A stretch of 64,000 bases of DNA from Elusimicrobia bacterium GWA2_61_42 (GTDB taxonomy: Bacteria; Elusimicrobiota; Elusimicrobia; Elusimicrobiales; UBA9959): positions 29,733 through 93,732 of the forward strand of contig MGTU01000022.1 of the NCBI GenBank assembly GCA_001799615.1, read 5' to 3'. The translations under genes were made by a program, and so were the position numbers. Below the pieces are notes generated by a model that was not told the origin of the DNA, did not search any database, and saw nothing but the letters and a program-made list of their open reading frames with translations. Shown here piece after piece: positions 34,652-42,849 of this stretch; the stretch's first letter is position 1, and each line of letters begins with the position of its first letter.

Positions 34652-35625
34652 GGCTCGCGGCGCCGCTCCTGCTGTTCCTGGCCCTGGCCGCCCCGGCCGA
34701 GGCTTTCCTTTTCGGCCGCACTTCCGATAAGAAGGCGGCGGGGCTCCTCGCCGAGATGCGGAGTTCTTTTGACCGGGGGGACTGCGCCGGCGTGGAAGCC
34801 GCCTCGGCCGGTTTCCTGGCGGAAAAGCCGCCGGCGGAATTGCGCGAGGAGGCCTACGGCTACCTGGGCCGGTGTTACGAGCGCGGCGGCAGCGCGGACA
34901 AAGCCATAAGTATTTATAAACTGGCGCTGGGCTTTTACCCCGAAAATATTTTTTTCTCGTCGCGGCTGGCTTTTATCTACAACCAGGCCGGCTTCAGCGC
35001 CAACGCCGTGCCGCTGTTCCTGAAGGTGCTGGAGCTGAGGTCCGACGACGTAGCCGCCAACCTCGGGCTCGCCCGCGCCTACGCCGCGCTGGGTTTTTAC
35101 GCCAAGGCCAAGGCCTTCTATTCCCGGGCGGTGGCGCTGCAGGACTTTTCCGACGACGCTACCCTGCGCGAATACGCCGCCTGCATGCTTAAAAAACGGG
35201 ACTGGCCCGAAACCCTTTTTATCGCCGGGCGGGGGGCGCAGGCCGCGCCCGCGGCCGCCCACTGGCCGCTGGTGAAAGCCCGCGCCATGGCCGGGCAAGG
35301 CGACTATTACAAAGCCCTGCCCCTGATGGAAGCCGCCAACCGGCTGGAACCGTCGCGCCGGCTGCGCCTGGAGCGCGCGCTGTACCTGCTGCTGGCCGGC
35401 CTGCCGGGCCGCGCCATAGAGGCCGCCGACGCCGAGCTGGCGGCCGATAAAAGCGACGCGCTGGCCGCCGCAATAAAAGGCATGGGGCTTTACCGGCAGG
35501 GCAGGAAAACCGAGGCCAAAGAATATTTCACTACGGCGCGCGGCGGCGGTCCCTTCACCTCCGGCCTGGCCGCTTCTTTCCTTAACGGTTCCGGCGTTAA
35601 CCCCGAGGGCTCATGCAAAAACTGA
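34648..35625 (+). CDS. Exported TPR-repeat protein
   Basis: 325 residues with a signal peptide (MRLAAPLLLFLALAAPAEA). Helical repeats of about 34 residues are visible (AYGYLGRCYERGGSADKAISIYK, FFSSRLAFIYNQAGFSANAVPL, AANLGLARAYAALGFYAKAKAFYSRA, and others to 310), a tetratricopeptide array that binds other proteins. It is translationally coupled to the patatin (ATGA overlap) and overlaps dapF by 13 bases, so it is probably a periplasmic scaffold. No specific partner can be named. Confidence 0.8.
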   Translation: MRLAAPLLLFLALAAPAEAFLFGRTSDKKAAGLLAEMRSSFDRGDCAGVEAASAGFLAEKPPAELREEAYGYLGRCYERGGSADKAISIYKLALGFYPENIFFSSRLAFIYNQAGFSANAVPLFLKVLELRSDDVAANLGLARAYAALGFYAKAKAFYSRAVALQDFSDDATLREYAACMLKKRDWPETLFIAGRGAQAAPAAAHWPLVKARAMAGQGDYYKALPLMEAANRLEPSRRLRLERALYLLLAGLPGRAIEAADAELAADKSDALAAAIKGMGLYRQGRKTEAKEYFTTARGGGPFTSGLAASFLNGSGVNPEGSCKN

Positions 35626-36419
35626 AATTCTGGAAGCTGTCGGGCGCCGGCAACGATTTCGTCCTTTTGACCGGCGGCCGGCTGGGCGCCCCGGCGCTTA
35701 AGAAACTGGCCGTCAGGCTCTGCGCGCTGAAACTGGCCGTGGGCGCCGACGGACTGCTTTATGTTAACCCCGCGCCCGGCAACGCCGTAAGCCTCCGCTA
35801 TTTCAACTCTGACGGCTCCGAGGCTTTCTGCGGCAACGGCTCGCGCTGCGCGGCCTGGTGGGCGTATGCCACCGGCCTGGCGGCGGGAAAAAAATTCCTG
35901 CTCAAGACCGCGCAGGGCGCGCTGCCGGTGGAGATCACGGGCAGGGAAAGCGTCAGGATGCGCATGCCGGACGTGGCGGCCGTTTCGCTCGACTACGGGG
36001 GCGCCTGGTCAAAACCCGTGCGCGCGGTGCATTTTCTCGATACCGGGGTGCCGCACGCGGTGGTGCCCGTGGGCGAGCTGGAGAAGCTGGACGTGGCCGG
36101 CCTGGGGCGCTCCCTGCGGTTTCACAAGGCTTTCGGCCCTAAAGGCGCCAATGTGGATTTTGTAAAGGTGAGCGGCGGTATAGTGCGGGTGCGGACTTAC
36201 GAGCGCGGCGTGGAAGCCGAGACGCTGGCCTGCGGCACCGGGCTGACAGCCAGCGCCGTGGCGCTGGGCCTGGCGCTGGGCCTGAAGTCCCCTGTGAAGC
36301 TGGTGTCCCGCAGCGGAGAGAGATTCAGGGTCTGGTACCGCGCGGCCGGGGCGGGGGCCCGTGACATCTACATCCAGGGGCCCGCGAAGATAATTTTCGA
36401 AGGAGAGATATATGCTTGA
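35613..36419 (+). CDS. dapF: Diaminopimelate epimerase
   Basis: Converts LL- to meso-diaminopimelate for peptidoglycan and lysine. 268 residues. GAGNDFV near residue 11, the first catalytic Cys in FCGNGSRC (near residue 73) and the second in ACGTGLTASA (near residue 207) are present. It overlaps the TPR gene by 13 bases and dapA by 8, so the dap genes form one unit, and the pathway supports a diaminopimelate-type cell wall. Confidence 0.95.
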   Translation: MQKLKFWKLSGAGNDFVLLTGGRLGAPALKKLAVRLCALKLAVGADGLLYVNPAPGNAVSLRYFNSDGSEAFCGNGSRCAAWWAYATGLAAGKKFLLKTAQGALPVEITGRESVRMRMPDVAAVSLDYGGAWSKPVRAVHFLDTGVPHAVVPVGELEKLDVAGLGRSLRFHKAFGPKGANVDFVKVSGGIVRVRTYERGVEAETLACGTGLTASAVALGLALGLKSPVKLVSRSGERFRVWYRAAGAGARDIYIQGPAKIIFEGEIYA

Positions 36420-37296
36420 ACTCAAAGGCTGCTTTACCGCGATAGTGACGCCGTTCAGGAACGGCAAGGTGGATTTCGACGCGCTGAAGAAGATCGTCAG
36501 GTTTCAGGTGGAGAACGGGGTAAGCGGGCTGGTGCCCTGCGGCTCCACCGGCGAGGCGGCCACGCTGTCGCCGGAGGAATACCTGGAAGTTATAAAGTGC
36601 GTGGTCTCCGTGGCGAAAGGCAAAGTGCCGGTGGTTCCCGGCGTGGGGACCAACGCGACGGCGAAGTCGGCGGAGCTGGTCAAAAAGGTTTCCGCCCTGG
36701 GCGTGGACGGCCTGCTGGCCATAGTCCCCTACTACAACAAGCCGACCCAGGAAGGAATGACGGCGCATTTTTCCGAGCTGGCCAAAGCCACGCGCCTGCC
36801 CATCGTCCTTTACAACATTCCCGGGCGTACCGGCGTGAACATGCTGCCGGCCACCGTGCTGGGCCTGCGCAACAAGTTCTCCCACATAGTGGGGATAAAA
36901 GAGGCTTCCGGGAACCTGGACCAGGTGAGCGAGATAATAAACGGGGCTGACGAGAATTTCGCGGTGATGAGCGGGGACGATTCCCTGACGCTGTCCATGA
37001 TGGCGGTAGGCGCGCGCGGGGTTATTTCAGTGGCGTCCAACGTCGCCCCGGCCGAAACGGCGCAGCTGTGCGAGCTGTTCCTGAAGGGGGAAGTGGTCGG
37101 GGCGGCGGCCATCCATCATAACCTGTTCCCGCTGGTCAAAGCGCTGTTCCTGGAGACCAACCCTATCCCGGTCAAGTACGCGGTTTCCCTGCTGGGCTTC
37201 TGCCGGCCGGAGCTTCGCCTGCCGCTGACGCCGCTCTCGGAAGCCCGCCGGGCCCCGCTGAAAGCCGCCATGATAAAGGCCGGCATCCTGGACTAG
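36412..37296 (+). CDS. dapA: 4-hydroxy-tetrahydrodipicolinate synthase
   Basis: Condenses pyruvate and aspartate semialdehyde, the committed step to diaminopimelate and lysine. 294 residues. The Schiff-base Lys is residue 163 (IVGIKEASG), Tyr 134 lies in LYNIPGRTG, and the GSTGEAATL motif near residue 43 holds the catalytic Thr. Start overlaps dapF by eight bases, with GGAGA upstream. It ends the plus-strand run and is followed by a strong terminator. Confidence 0.96.
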   Translation: MLELKGCFTAIVTPFRNGKVDFDALKKIVRFQVENGVSGLVPCGSTGEAATLSPEEYLEVIKCVVSVAKGKVPVVPGVGTNATAKSAELVKKVSALGVDGLLAIVPYYNKPTQEGMTAHFSELAKATRLPIVLYNIPGRTGVNMLPATVLGLRNKFSHIVGIKEASGNLDQVSEIINGADENFAVMSGDDSLTLSMMAVGARGVISVASNVAPAETAQLCELFLKGEVVGAAAIHHNLFPLVKALFLETNPIPVKYAVSLLGFCRPELRLPLTPLSEARRAPLKAAMIKAGILD

Positions 37297-37314
37297 CGGC
37301 CGCAAACGCCATAA

Positions 37315-37346
37315 AAAAGAAGGCCCGTAAAGGGCCTTCTTTTTTT
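37315..37346. terminator. Terminator between dapA and mtgA
   Basis: AAAAGAAGGCCC (37315-37326) pairs with GGGCCTTCTTTT (37332-37343), loop five, with A runs and T runs on both sides, so it can stop transcription from both directions. Confidence 0.9.
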
Positions 37347-37365
37347 AGTCTTAAGGACTGGTTCT

Positions 37366-38196
37366 TTAATTGGCGGCGGCGGTGCTGGTCTCTACGGCGG
37401 GTTCGCTGGAAGCTATAACCTCGAACGTTTCATCCAGGTCTTCGGTTTCCAGCTCGTCAGGCAGGTAACCGGAGGCCCGCATGCGGGCCACTATGCGGCT
37501 TTTCTGCCGCTCCATGAAGCGGGTGCCGCCGGTAGGGTTATAGCGGCGCGGGCTGGGCAGCGCCGCCGCCAGGGCAGCGGATTCTTCGGGTGTAAGGTCG
37601 GCGGCGTTCTTGCCGAAATAAGCTTCGGCGGCCGCCTGGGCGCCGTAGATGCCTTTGCCCCATTCGGCGATGTTCAGGTAGATCTCGAAAATGCGGCGCT
37701 TGCCCAGCTCTTGCTCCAGCCGGCGGGCGATGAGCAGCTCTTTTATCTTGCGCAGCGGGTTCTTCGAGGGGGACAGGTACAGGTTGCGGGCCACCTGCTG
37801 GGTGATGGTGCTGCCGCCTTTGGCGAAGCGTTTTTCCTTCCAGTCGGTTTCCAGTGCTTTTTTCGTGCTTTCCCAGTCTACGCCCTTGTGGCCGTAAAAG
37901 CCGTCGTCTTCGGCCACCAGCACGGCGTGCTTGAGGTTTTCGGAGATCCCGCCCCAGGCGGTCCAGGTCAGCCTGCGCCCCAGCTTTTTGCCCTGCGCGC
38001 GCGCCTGCCGCTCCTTGATGCGCATGAAGGAGGTTTCTACGGGATTTTTGGTTTTCAGTTCTTTAACGTCGGGCAGCCAGAGCACGTAAACGGCGCAGGC
38101 CAGGAGGAGGCAGGCGAGGAACCCGGCCAGGACGAGCAATTCCCGGCCGCCCAGCGGGTAGCCGGAGCTCTTCTGCGGGGAAAATAATTTTGCCAT
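37366..38196 (-). CDS. mtgA: Monofunctional peptidoglycan transglycosylase
   Basis: Polymerises lipid II into glycan chains. 276 residues: one transmembrane helix (about 18-41) and a GT51 domain. The catalytic Glu 96 lies in VAEDDGFYGHKG, followed by GGSTITQQVARNLYL, RKIKELLIA and EIYLNIAEWGKGIYG with the second Glu. No transpeptidase domain follows, which separates it from class A PBPs. A Thr/Ser/Ala/Glu-rich tail of about 40 residues is an extension relative to the family. Seven bases separate it from the upstream FAD-protein gene on the same strand. Confidence 0.93.
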   Translation of the reverse strand: MAKLFSPQKSSGYPLGGRELLVLAGFLACLLLACAVYVLWLPDVKELKTKNPVETSFMRIKERQARAQGKKLGRRLTWTAWGGISENLKHAVLVAEDDGFYGHKGVDWESTKKALETDWKEKRFAKGGSTITQQVARNLYLSPSKNPLRKIKELLIARRLEQELGKRRIFEIYLNIAEWGKGIYGAQAAAEAYFGKNAADLTPEESAALAAALPSPRRYNPTGGTRFMERQKSRIVARMRASGYLPDELETEDLDETFEVIASSEPAVETSTAAAN

Positions 38197-38202
38197 CGCG
38201 TT

Positions 38203-39501
38203 CTACTTCTTAAGCAGCAGCGCGGCGGCTTCCAGGCCCTCTTTTACGCTTTCTTCCATGAAGGAATATTTCCAGGCGCCGTAGCGGCCGATGGACGGGG
38301 TTTTTTTAGACTTGAGCCAGGCGTTTATGACCGGCAGGGCTTCGGCCCGCTCGCGGTTATACACGACGTAGGCGCAGGGGATCTTCAGCCAGAGCTTCTC
38401 CACCACCTGCGACGCGCTCCTGAGCAGCCCGCAGGCTTTAAGGCCCTTCAGAACGGCAGTTTCGGCGGAGGCCAGGTCCAGCGCGGCGCCGGAAGTGGCC
38501 AGTTCTATATAGAAAGAGGCGCAGCCGCCGGGGGCGAGCTGCTTTGAAAAATTGCTGGCGAGGCCGGCCCGGTAGAAAGGGAATTCGGGCCCGGGGAAAT
38601 AGCCCCAGTGCAGCGTCTCGGTGACGCCGCGCGCGCCCAGGTTCAGCACGTAAACCGTGTTATGGCGCAGCCTGGCCGCCGCTCTTTTTACGGCGGCCGG
38701 GGCGTCTTCGGTCATGGCGATGAAATCGTTGAGGGGGGAGGTGTTTATCAGGCGCTTGAAGTGGATGGGGCCGAAGTGGCGTACATTGGCCACGCCGGCT
38801 TTGAGGTTCAGGCTCTCCACTTCCAGGCCCAGCCGCAGGCCGCCGGACCGCCTGGCCAGGGCGTTGGCCAGCGCCCCTATGCCGCCGCGTTTTGGGTAAT
38901 GAAAAACGGTGTTGTAGCCGAGGCCTTCCGTCTTTTTGCCGTAGGCGCCCTCTATCACTTCCTCCGGCCTGGGCATGGGAACGAAAGGCGCGCACCATTC
39001 GGTGGTCAGCCGCTCCAGCGGGTACTGCCAGAGCTTGGCGTTGTACGGCAGCATGAAATGGCGGGAAATGCCTTCGCCGAAGACCCGCCTGGTCCAGCGG
39101 CTGAAAACCTCGGGTTCGGCGCCCGGGGCGCCGGCGGCGCCGTAGGCCTTGAGAAAGCCGCTGACGCATTCGGATTTTACTTTGTCCGGCATGCCGGCCA
39201 GGTTGGCCTGGAAAGGGAACGGGGTCCAGCTTTTATGGGCGTAGACGCGGGCGTCGCGCCTGAGGCGGACGCAGTTGCTTCCCAGCGCGTCCAGGATGAG
39301 CCGGGAAGTCTTCGGCCAGCGCAGGTGCAGCAGGTGTCCGGAATAATCGAAGCTGAAGCCGCCCTTCCTGACCGTGGCGGCAAGGCCGCCGGGCCGGTTC
39401 TCCCGCTCGGCTACGATATAGTCCTTCTTCCCTTCCAGGGCTTTGGCGGCGGCGAGGCCGGCCAGGCCGCCCCCTATTATCAGCACATCGGTCTTGAGCA
39501 T
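38203..39501 (-). CDS. FAD-dependent oxidoreductase of the UDP-galactopyranose mutase / protoporphyrinogen oxidase type
   Basis: 432 residues. FAD-binding GGGLAGLAAA near residue 10, the NRPGGLAAT helix near 37 and FSFDYSGHLLHL near 52 follow the pattern of NAD(P)-binding flavoprotein amine oxidases and UGM-like proteins; the C-terminal IGRYGAWKYSFMEESVKEG closes the FAD site. Conserved RLTTEWCAPFVPMP and YGKKTEGLGYN are also seen in UGM-like proteins of glycan loci. The substrate is unknown; the neighbouring glycan region suggests a sugar-nucleotide or polyprenol substrate. ATG 39501 is chosen over TTG 39507; TATAAT lies eight bases upstream. Confidence 0.8.
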   Translation of the reverse strand: MLKTDVLIIGGGLAGLAAAKALEGKKDYIVAERENRPGGLAATVRKGGFSFDYSGHLLHLRWPKTSRLILDALGSNCVRLRRDARVYAHKSWTPFPFQANLAGMPDKVKSECVSGFLKAYGAAGAPGAEPEVFSRWTRRVFGEGISRHFMLPYNAKLWQYPLERLTTEWCAPFVPMPRPEEVIEGAYGKKTEGLGYNTVFHYPKRGGIGALANALARRSGGLRLGLEVESLNLKAGVANVRHFGPIHFKRLINTSPLNDFIAMTEDAPAAVKRAAARLRHNTVYVLNLGARGVTETLHWGYFPGPEFPFYRAGLASNFSKQLAPGGCASFYIELATSGAALDLASAETAVLKGLKACGLLRSASQVVEKLWLKIPCAYVVYNRERAEALPVINAWLKSKKTPSIGRYGAWKYSFMEESVKEGLEAAALLLKK

Positions 39502-39509
39502 TTTCAAAT

Positions 39510-39515
39510 ATTATA
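39510..39515 (-). promoter_or_regulatory. -10 box of the FAD protein gene
   Basis: TATAAT on the minus strand ends eight bases before ATG 39501, giving an apparently leaderless transcript for the FAD protein and mtgA. No good -35. Confidence 0.5.
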
Positions 39516-39598
39516 GCAATACCGGCCGCGGTCCTTGGACCCCAAAAAGGAGGCGGCGCCCGGGTGCCGGACCGGTTAAGGCCTGCCGCCTATTGTGT

Positions 39599-39604
39599 TA
39601 TAAT
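39599..39604 (+). promoter_or_regulatory. -10 box of the first glycan operon
   Basis: TATAAT with TTAAGG 17 bases upstream (39576-39581, poor -35). The leader of about 48 bases contains GGAGG (39646-39650) before ATG 39659. Confidence 0.5.
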
Positions 39605-39658
39605 TTCAAGTGCCGTAGGCCGCGGAACAGCCGGCTTAACGGCGCTGGAGGCTGCTGC

Positions 39659-40375
39659 ATGTGGCATGATAAAAAAGTTTCCCTGGTTTTTCCCACTTAT
39701 AACGAGAAGGATTCCATCCGGGCCGCGATCATAGATTTCCAGTCGGCCGGGTACATAGACGAAGTTATAGTGGTGAACAATAACGCGGCCGCGGGCACCG
39801 ACGAAGAGGTCAGGACGACCTCCGCTTCCCTGGTGCACGAACCGCGTCAGGGCTTCGGTTTTTCCATCCAGAAAGGCCTGCGCGAGGCGACGGGCGACCT
39901 GATCATCGTCGCCGAGCCCGACGGCACTTTCGCCGGCAAGGACATCCTGAAACTTTTGTCCTATTCCGACGATTTCGACATGGTGCTGGGCACCAGGACG
40001 ACGCGGGAGCTGATCTGGGACGGCGCGTACATGGGCTGGCTGCTGCGGATGGGCAACTACGCCGTGGCCAAGATGCTGGAAGTCCTTTTTAACACGGCTT
40101 ACCTGTCCGACGTCGGCTGCACCATGCGGCTGATCAGCCGGAAGGGCCTGGGCCTGATAGCGGACAAGTTCCAGGTGACCGGCTCCTGCTTCAACCCGGA
40201 AATGGTCATGCTGGCCAGCCTGAACGGGGTAAGTTTCATAGAGATCCCCGTCAATTATATGAAGCGGGTGGGCAGGTCGATGGGGACCAAGAACCTCTTC
40301 AACGCGGTCCTGCTGGGTTTTGGAATGATATGGCTGATAATAAGTTACAGGGTGAAATCCTGGATAAAAGGGTAG
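39659..40375 (+). CDS. GT2 glycosyltransferase, polyprenyl-phosphate type
   Basis: 238 residues. GT-A fold of family 2: VFPTYNEKDSI near residue 10, the DXD-like AEPDGTF near 88 and the acceptor-side GCTMRLISR near 156. The C-terminal hydrophobic region (NAVLLGFGMIWLIISY) suggests membrane contact. Related enzymes charge undecaprenyl or dolichyl phosphate with a sugar for use by GT39 enzymes, which are common in this region. ATG 39659 follows GGAGG; an open frame from 39443 has no start signal. It overlaps the methyltransferase gene by 46 bases. Confidence 0.88.
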   Translation: MWHDKKVSLVFPTYNEKDSIRAAIIDFQSAGYIDEVIVVNNNAAAGTDEEVRTTSASLVHEPRQGFGFSIQKGLREATGDLIIVAEPDGTFAGKDILKLLSYSDDFDMVLGTRTTRELIWDGAYMGWLLRMGNYAVAKMLEVLFNTAYLSDVGCTMRLISRKGLGLIADKFQVTGSCFNPEMVMLASLNGVSFIEIPVNYMKRVGRSMGTKNLFNAVLLGFGMIWLIISYRVKSWIKG

Positions 40376-41328
40376 CCTGCGGCGTTTGCGCGGCTCCCCT
40401 GGACCGGGTTTTCCTCACCGCTCCGGCGCCGGACGCGGATGGCGCGCGGCGCTATACGCTGTTTAAGTGCGACGGCTGCGGCAACACGCAGCTGTTCCCC
40501 CTGCCCGCCGCCGCCGAAAACCAGGACCTGTACTTCAAAGAATATTACGGGGCCGCCGCGAACAGCGCCCAGGGCCTGCTGAAGAACCTGCTGATGGGCG
40601 TGTTCATGGGGCAGCGCGTGCGCGCCGTGACCCGGGGCCTGCCGAAGGGCGCCGCCGTGCTGGACTACGGGTGCGGCAACGGCGACTTCGTCTTCGCCAT
40701 GCGCCGGGCCGGTTACGACTGCCGCGGTTACGATCCCAACAGCCCCTCCGATTCGGAATTCATAAACAAAGACCACGGCGGCCGCGCCTACGACCTGATC
40801 ACGCTGTGGCACGTCTTCGAGCATTTCAACGAGCCCGCCGCCGAGCTCTTAAAGATAGCCGCCCTGCTGAAGCCGGGGGGGAAGATCTTCCTGGCCGTTC
40901 CCAACTTCGCCAGCCTGGACGCCCGCGCGGGCGGGGAGAAGTGGTTCCACCTGGACCTGCCCAGGCATGTTTTCCATTACAGCCCCGCGGGGCTGGACTA
41001 CCTGGTGCGCAAGACCGGGCTGCGCGTGGTCAAGAGCGCGACCCCCTGCAACTGGTACGCCGTTTTCGGCATGTGGCAGACGCTGTTCAACCTGTCCGGC
41101 TGCGCCATGAACGTCTTGTATTACACTCTCAAGCGGGGCGGGCGGATAACCCGCGGCCAAAGCGTTGCCGTCGCCTTTAAGGACCTGCTGCTGCACGTCG
41201 TCCTCGGGCTCCCGTATTTTATACTGTCTTTCGCCCTGACCTTCGTAATCTCGCTGTTCAACCGGTCCGGCGCCCTGGAGATCATTTGTGAAAAACCTCG
41301 CGACGCTGCTCATAATACCGCCGTTTAA
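40330..41328 (+). CDS. SAM-dependent methyltransferase with zinc-ribbon start
   Basis: 332 residues. CGVC and CDGC near residues 18 and 48 form a zinc ribbon; the class I methyltransferase domain has LDYGCGNGDFVFAM near 112, YDPNSPSD near 137 and LWHVFEHFNEP near 160. A hydrophobic C-terminal stretch (residues about 285-315) suggests membrane anchoring. Such proteins methylate sugars or lipids in glycan clusters, and the context agrees. The 46-base overlap with the glycosyltransferase is long but the zinc ribbon needs this start. Overlaps the radical SAM gene by 41 bases. Confidence 0.8.
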   Translation: MADNKLQGEILDKRVACGVCAAPLDRVFLTAPAPDADGARRYTLFKCDGCGNTQLFPLPAAAENQDLYFKEYYGAAANSAQGLLKNLLMGVFMGQRVRAVTRGLPKGAAVLDYGCGNGDFVFAMRRAGYDCRGYDPNSPSDSEFINKDHGGRAYDLITLWHVFEHFNEPAAELLKIAALLKPGGKIFLAVPNFASLDARAGGEKWFHLDLPRHVFHYSPAGLDYLVRKTGLRVVKSATPCNWYAVFGMWQTLFNLSGCAMNVLYYTLKRGGRITRGQSVAVAFKDLLLHVVLGLPYFILSFALTFVISLFNRSGALEIICEKPRDAAHNTAV

Positions 41329-42691
41329 AGACATCATTTACAGGGAATCCAAGATCAAGGCCGGGGTCCCCGGCTCCCCGTTCCTGAACATGGCCCTGAT
41401 CGCCGCCGACCTGCGGGCCAACGCCATCCCGGTCCGCATCCTGGACCTTAATCTTTACGACGACTATAAAGCGGTCCTTGAAAAGGAACTGCGCGACTTC
41501 AAGCCGGCCTTCGCGGGCATAACCTTCGTCACCCCCTTGTACGGCATCATGAAGGAAATCGCCCGCCTGCTGAAGGAATTCGACCCGGCCATCGTGGTCG
41601 TGGGCGGCGGGGCGCACGCCTCGGCGATGCCGGCCGAGACGCTGGAGTCCACGCAGCTGGACATCGTGGTGGTCGGGGAAGGCGACTTCACGCTGAGCCG
41701 CATCATCAAAGGCGAGGACCTGGCTGCCATGGAGGGCATAGGCTACAAGACCGGCGGGCGCAGCGTAGTGAACAAGGGGCGTCATTTTATCGAGAACATG
41801 GACTCGCTGCCGCTGCCGGCCTGGGACCTGTACGACCTGAGCCGCTACGTGTCGCCCGGCTTCATGGCTAAAAGGAATCCCGCCGGCTGGCTCGAGACCA
41901 GCCGCGGCTGCCCGTTCGAATGCTGCTACTGCAACAAGAGCGTTTTCGGCCGGGCCTTCCGCTCCAAGTCCCCGGAGCGGGTCGTGGAAGAGATCAGGCA
42001 CATGCTTTCCTGCGGCTTCAAAGAGATCCATGTCGTGGACGACATGTTCACCACCGACGTGGACCGCGTCAAGCGTATCTGCCGCGGCATCATCGCCGCG
42101 AAGCTTTCTTTCCCGTGGGCCACGGTCACAGGCATCCGCGTGGACCGGGGCGACCAGGAGATGTTCGACCTGATGGCGCGCGCGGGCTGCTACCGGGTTT
42201 ATTTCGGCATCGAGTCCGGCGACCAGGAGATCCTGGACGGCATCGGCAAGAAGATCAGCCCGGCCCAGGTCAGGAGCGCGGTAGCGATGGCCAAGAAAGC
42301 CGGCCTGGAGACCTGCGGCTTCTTCATGTTCGGCCTGCCCGGCGAGACCGAGGAGACCATGCAGAAGACCATCTCCCTGGCCCTCGAGCTGGACCTGGAC
42401 TGGGCGAAAGCCAGCATCATGGTGCCGCTGCCCGAAACCAAGATCTTCCGCGAACTGGACAAGGCCGGCAAGATCAAGCTGCGCGACTGGGACAAGTACA
42501 ACCTGTACATGCCGGCGGACAAGATCTACGACCACGCCACGCTGGGCTGGGACGTCATAAACAAGTATTTCACGAGCTTTTACCGGTCCTTCTACTTCAG
42601 GCCTTCCGTTATCCTGAAGCGGCTGCTGGCCGGAGTAAGGAACGGCACCCTCATGTCGGATATCCTCAGCTTCTTTAAAACCAAATGGTGA
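41288..42691 (+). CDS. B12-binding radical SAM protein
   Basis: 467 residues. An N-terminal cobalamin-binding-like domain (residues 1-150, with IVVVGGGAHASAMP) precedes a radical SAM domain with the cluster motif in RGCPFECCYCNKS near residue 208. The ELP3-like motif GIESGDQEILDGIGKKI and the following FMFGLPGETEETM are typical. Family members methylate or otherwise alter unactivated carbons in lipids, sugars and antibiotics; the substrate here is unknown but the gene lies among glycosyltransferases. GTG 41288 is preceded by GGAGATC. Overlaps the small protein gene by seven bases. Confidence 0.85.
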   Translation: MKNLATLLIIPPFKDIIYRESKIKAGVPGSPFLNMALIAADLRANAIPVRILDLNLYDDYKAVLEKELRDFKPAFAGITFVTPLYGIMKEIARLLKEFDPAIVVVGGGAHASAMPAETLESTQLDIVVVGEGDFTLSRIIKGEDLAAMEGIGYKTGGRSVVNKGRHFIENMDSLPLPAWDLYDLSRYVSPGFMAKRNPAGWLETSRGCPFECCYCNKSVFGRAFRSKSPERVVEEIRHMLSCGFKEIHVVDDMFTTDVDRVKRICRGIIAAKLSFPWATVTGIRVDRGDQEMFDLMARAGCYRVYFGIESGDQEILDGIGKKISPAQVRSAVAMAKKAGLETCGFFMFGLPGETEETMQKTISLALELDLDWAKASIMVPLPETKIFRELDKAGKIKLRDWDKYNLYMPADKIYDHATLGWDVINKYFTSFYRSFYFRPSVILKRLLAGVRNGTLMSDILSFFKTKW

Positions 42692-42849
42692 ACGGCAAAT
42701 CCACTGTCAGGGCTTGGCTTATCGCGGGTTGGCTGGGTTTCGTGCTGTACCGCTATTTCAATTACCTCCTGCGCGATCTTTCCCTGCAGCGGCTGCTGCA
42801 GGCCGCCGGGGGCATCCTGGGGCAGCTTAAGGCGCTATGCTGCTGTTAG
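42685..42849 (+). CDS. Small predicted membrane protein
   Basis: 54 residues read from ATG 42685 to TAG 42849. One hydrophobic segment (WLIAGWLGFVLYRYFNYLL) and an amphipathic tail ending Cys-Cys-Cys. It overlaps the radical SAM stop by seven bases and the next gene by 13, the same tight coupling used throughout this operon, and no other coding frame explains these 145 bases. Without protein evidence it remains a candidate. Confidence 0.45.
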   Translation: MVNGKSTVRAWLIAGWLGFVLYRYFNYLLRDLSLQRLLQAAGGILGQLKALCCC

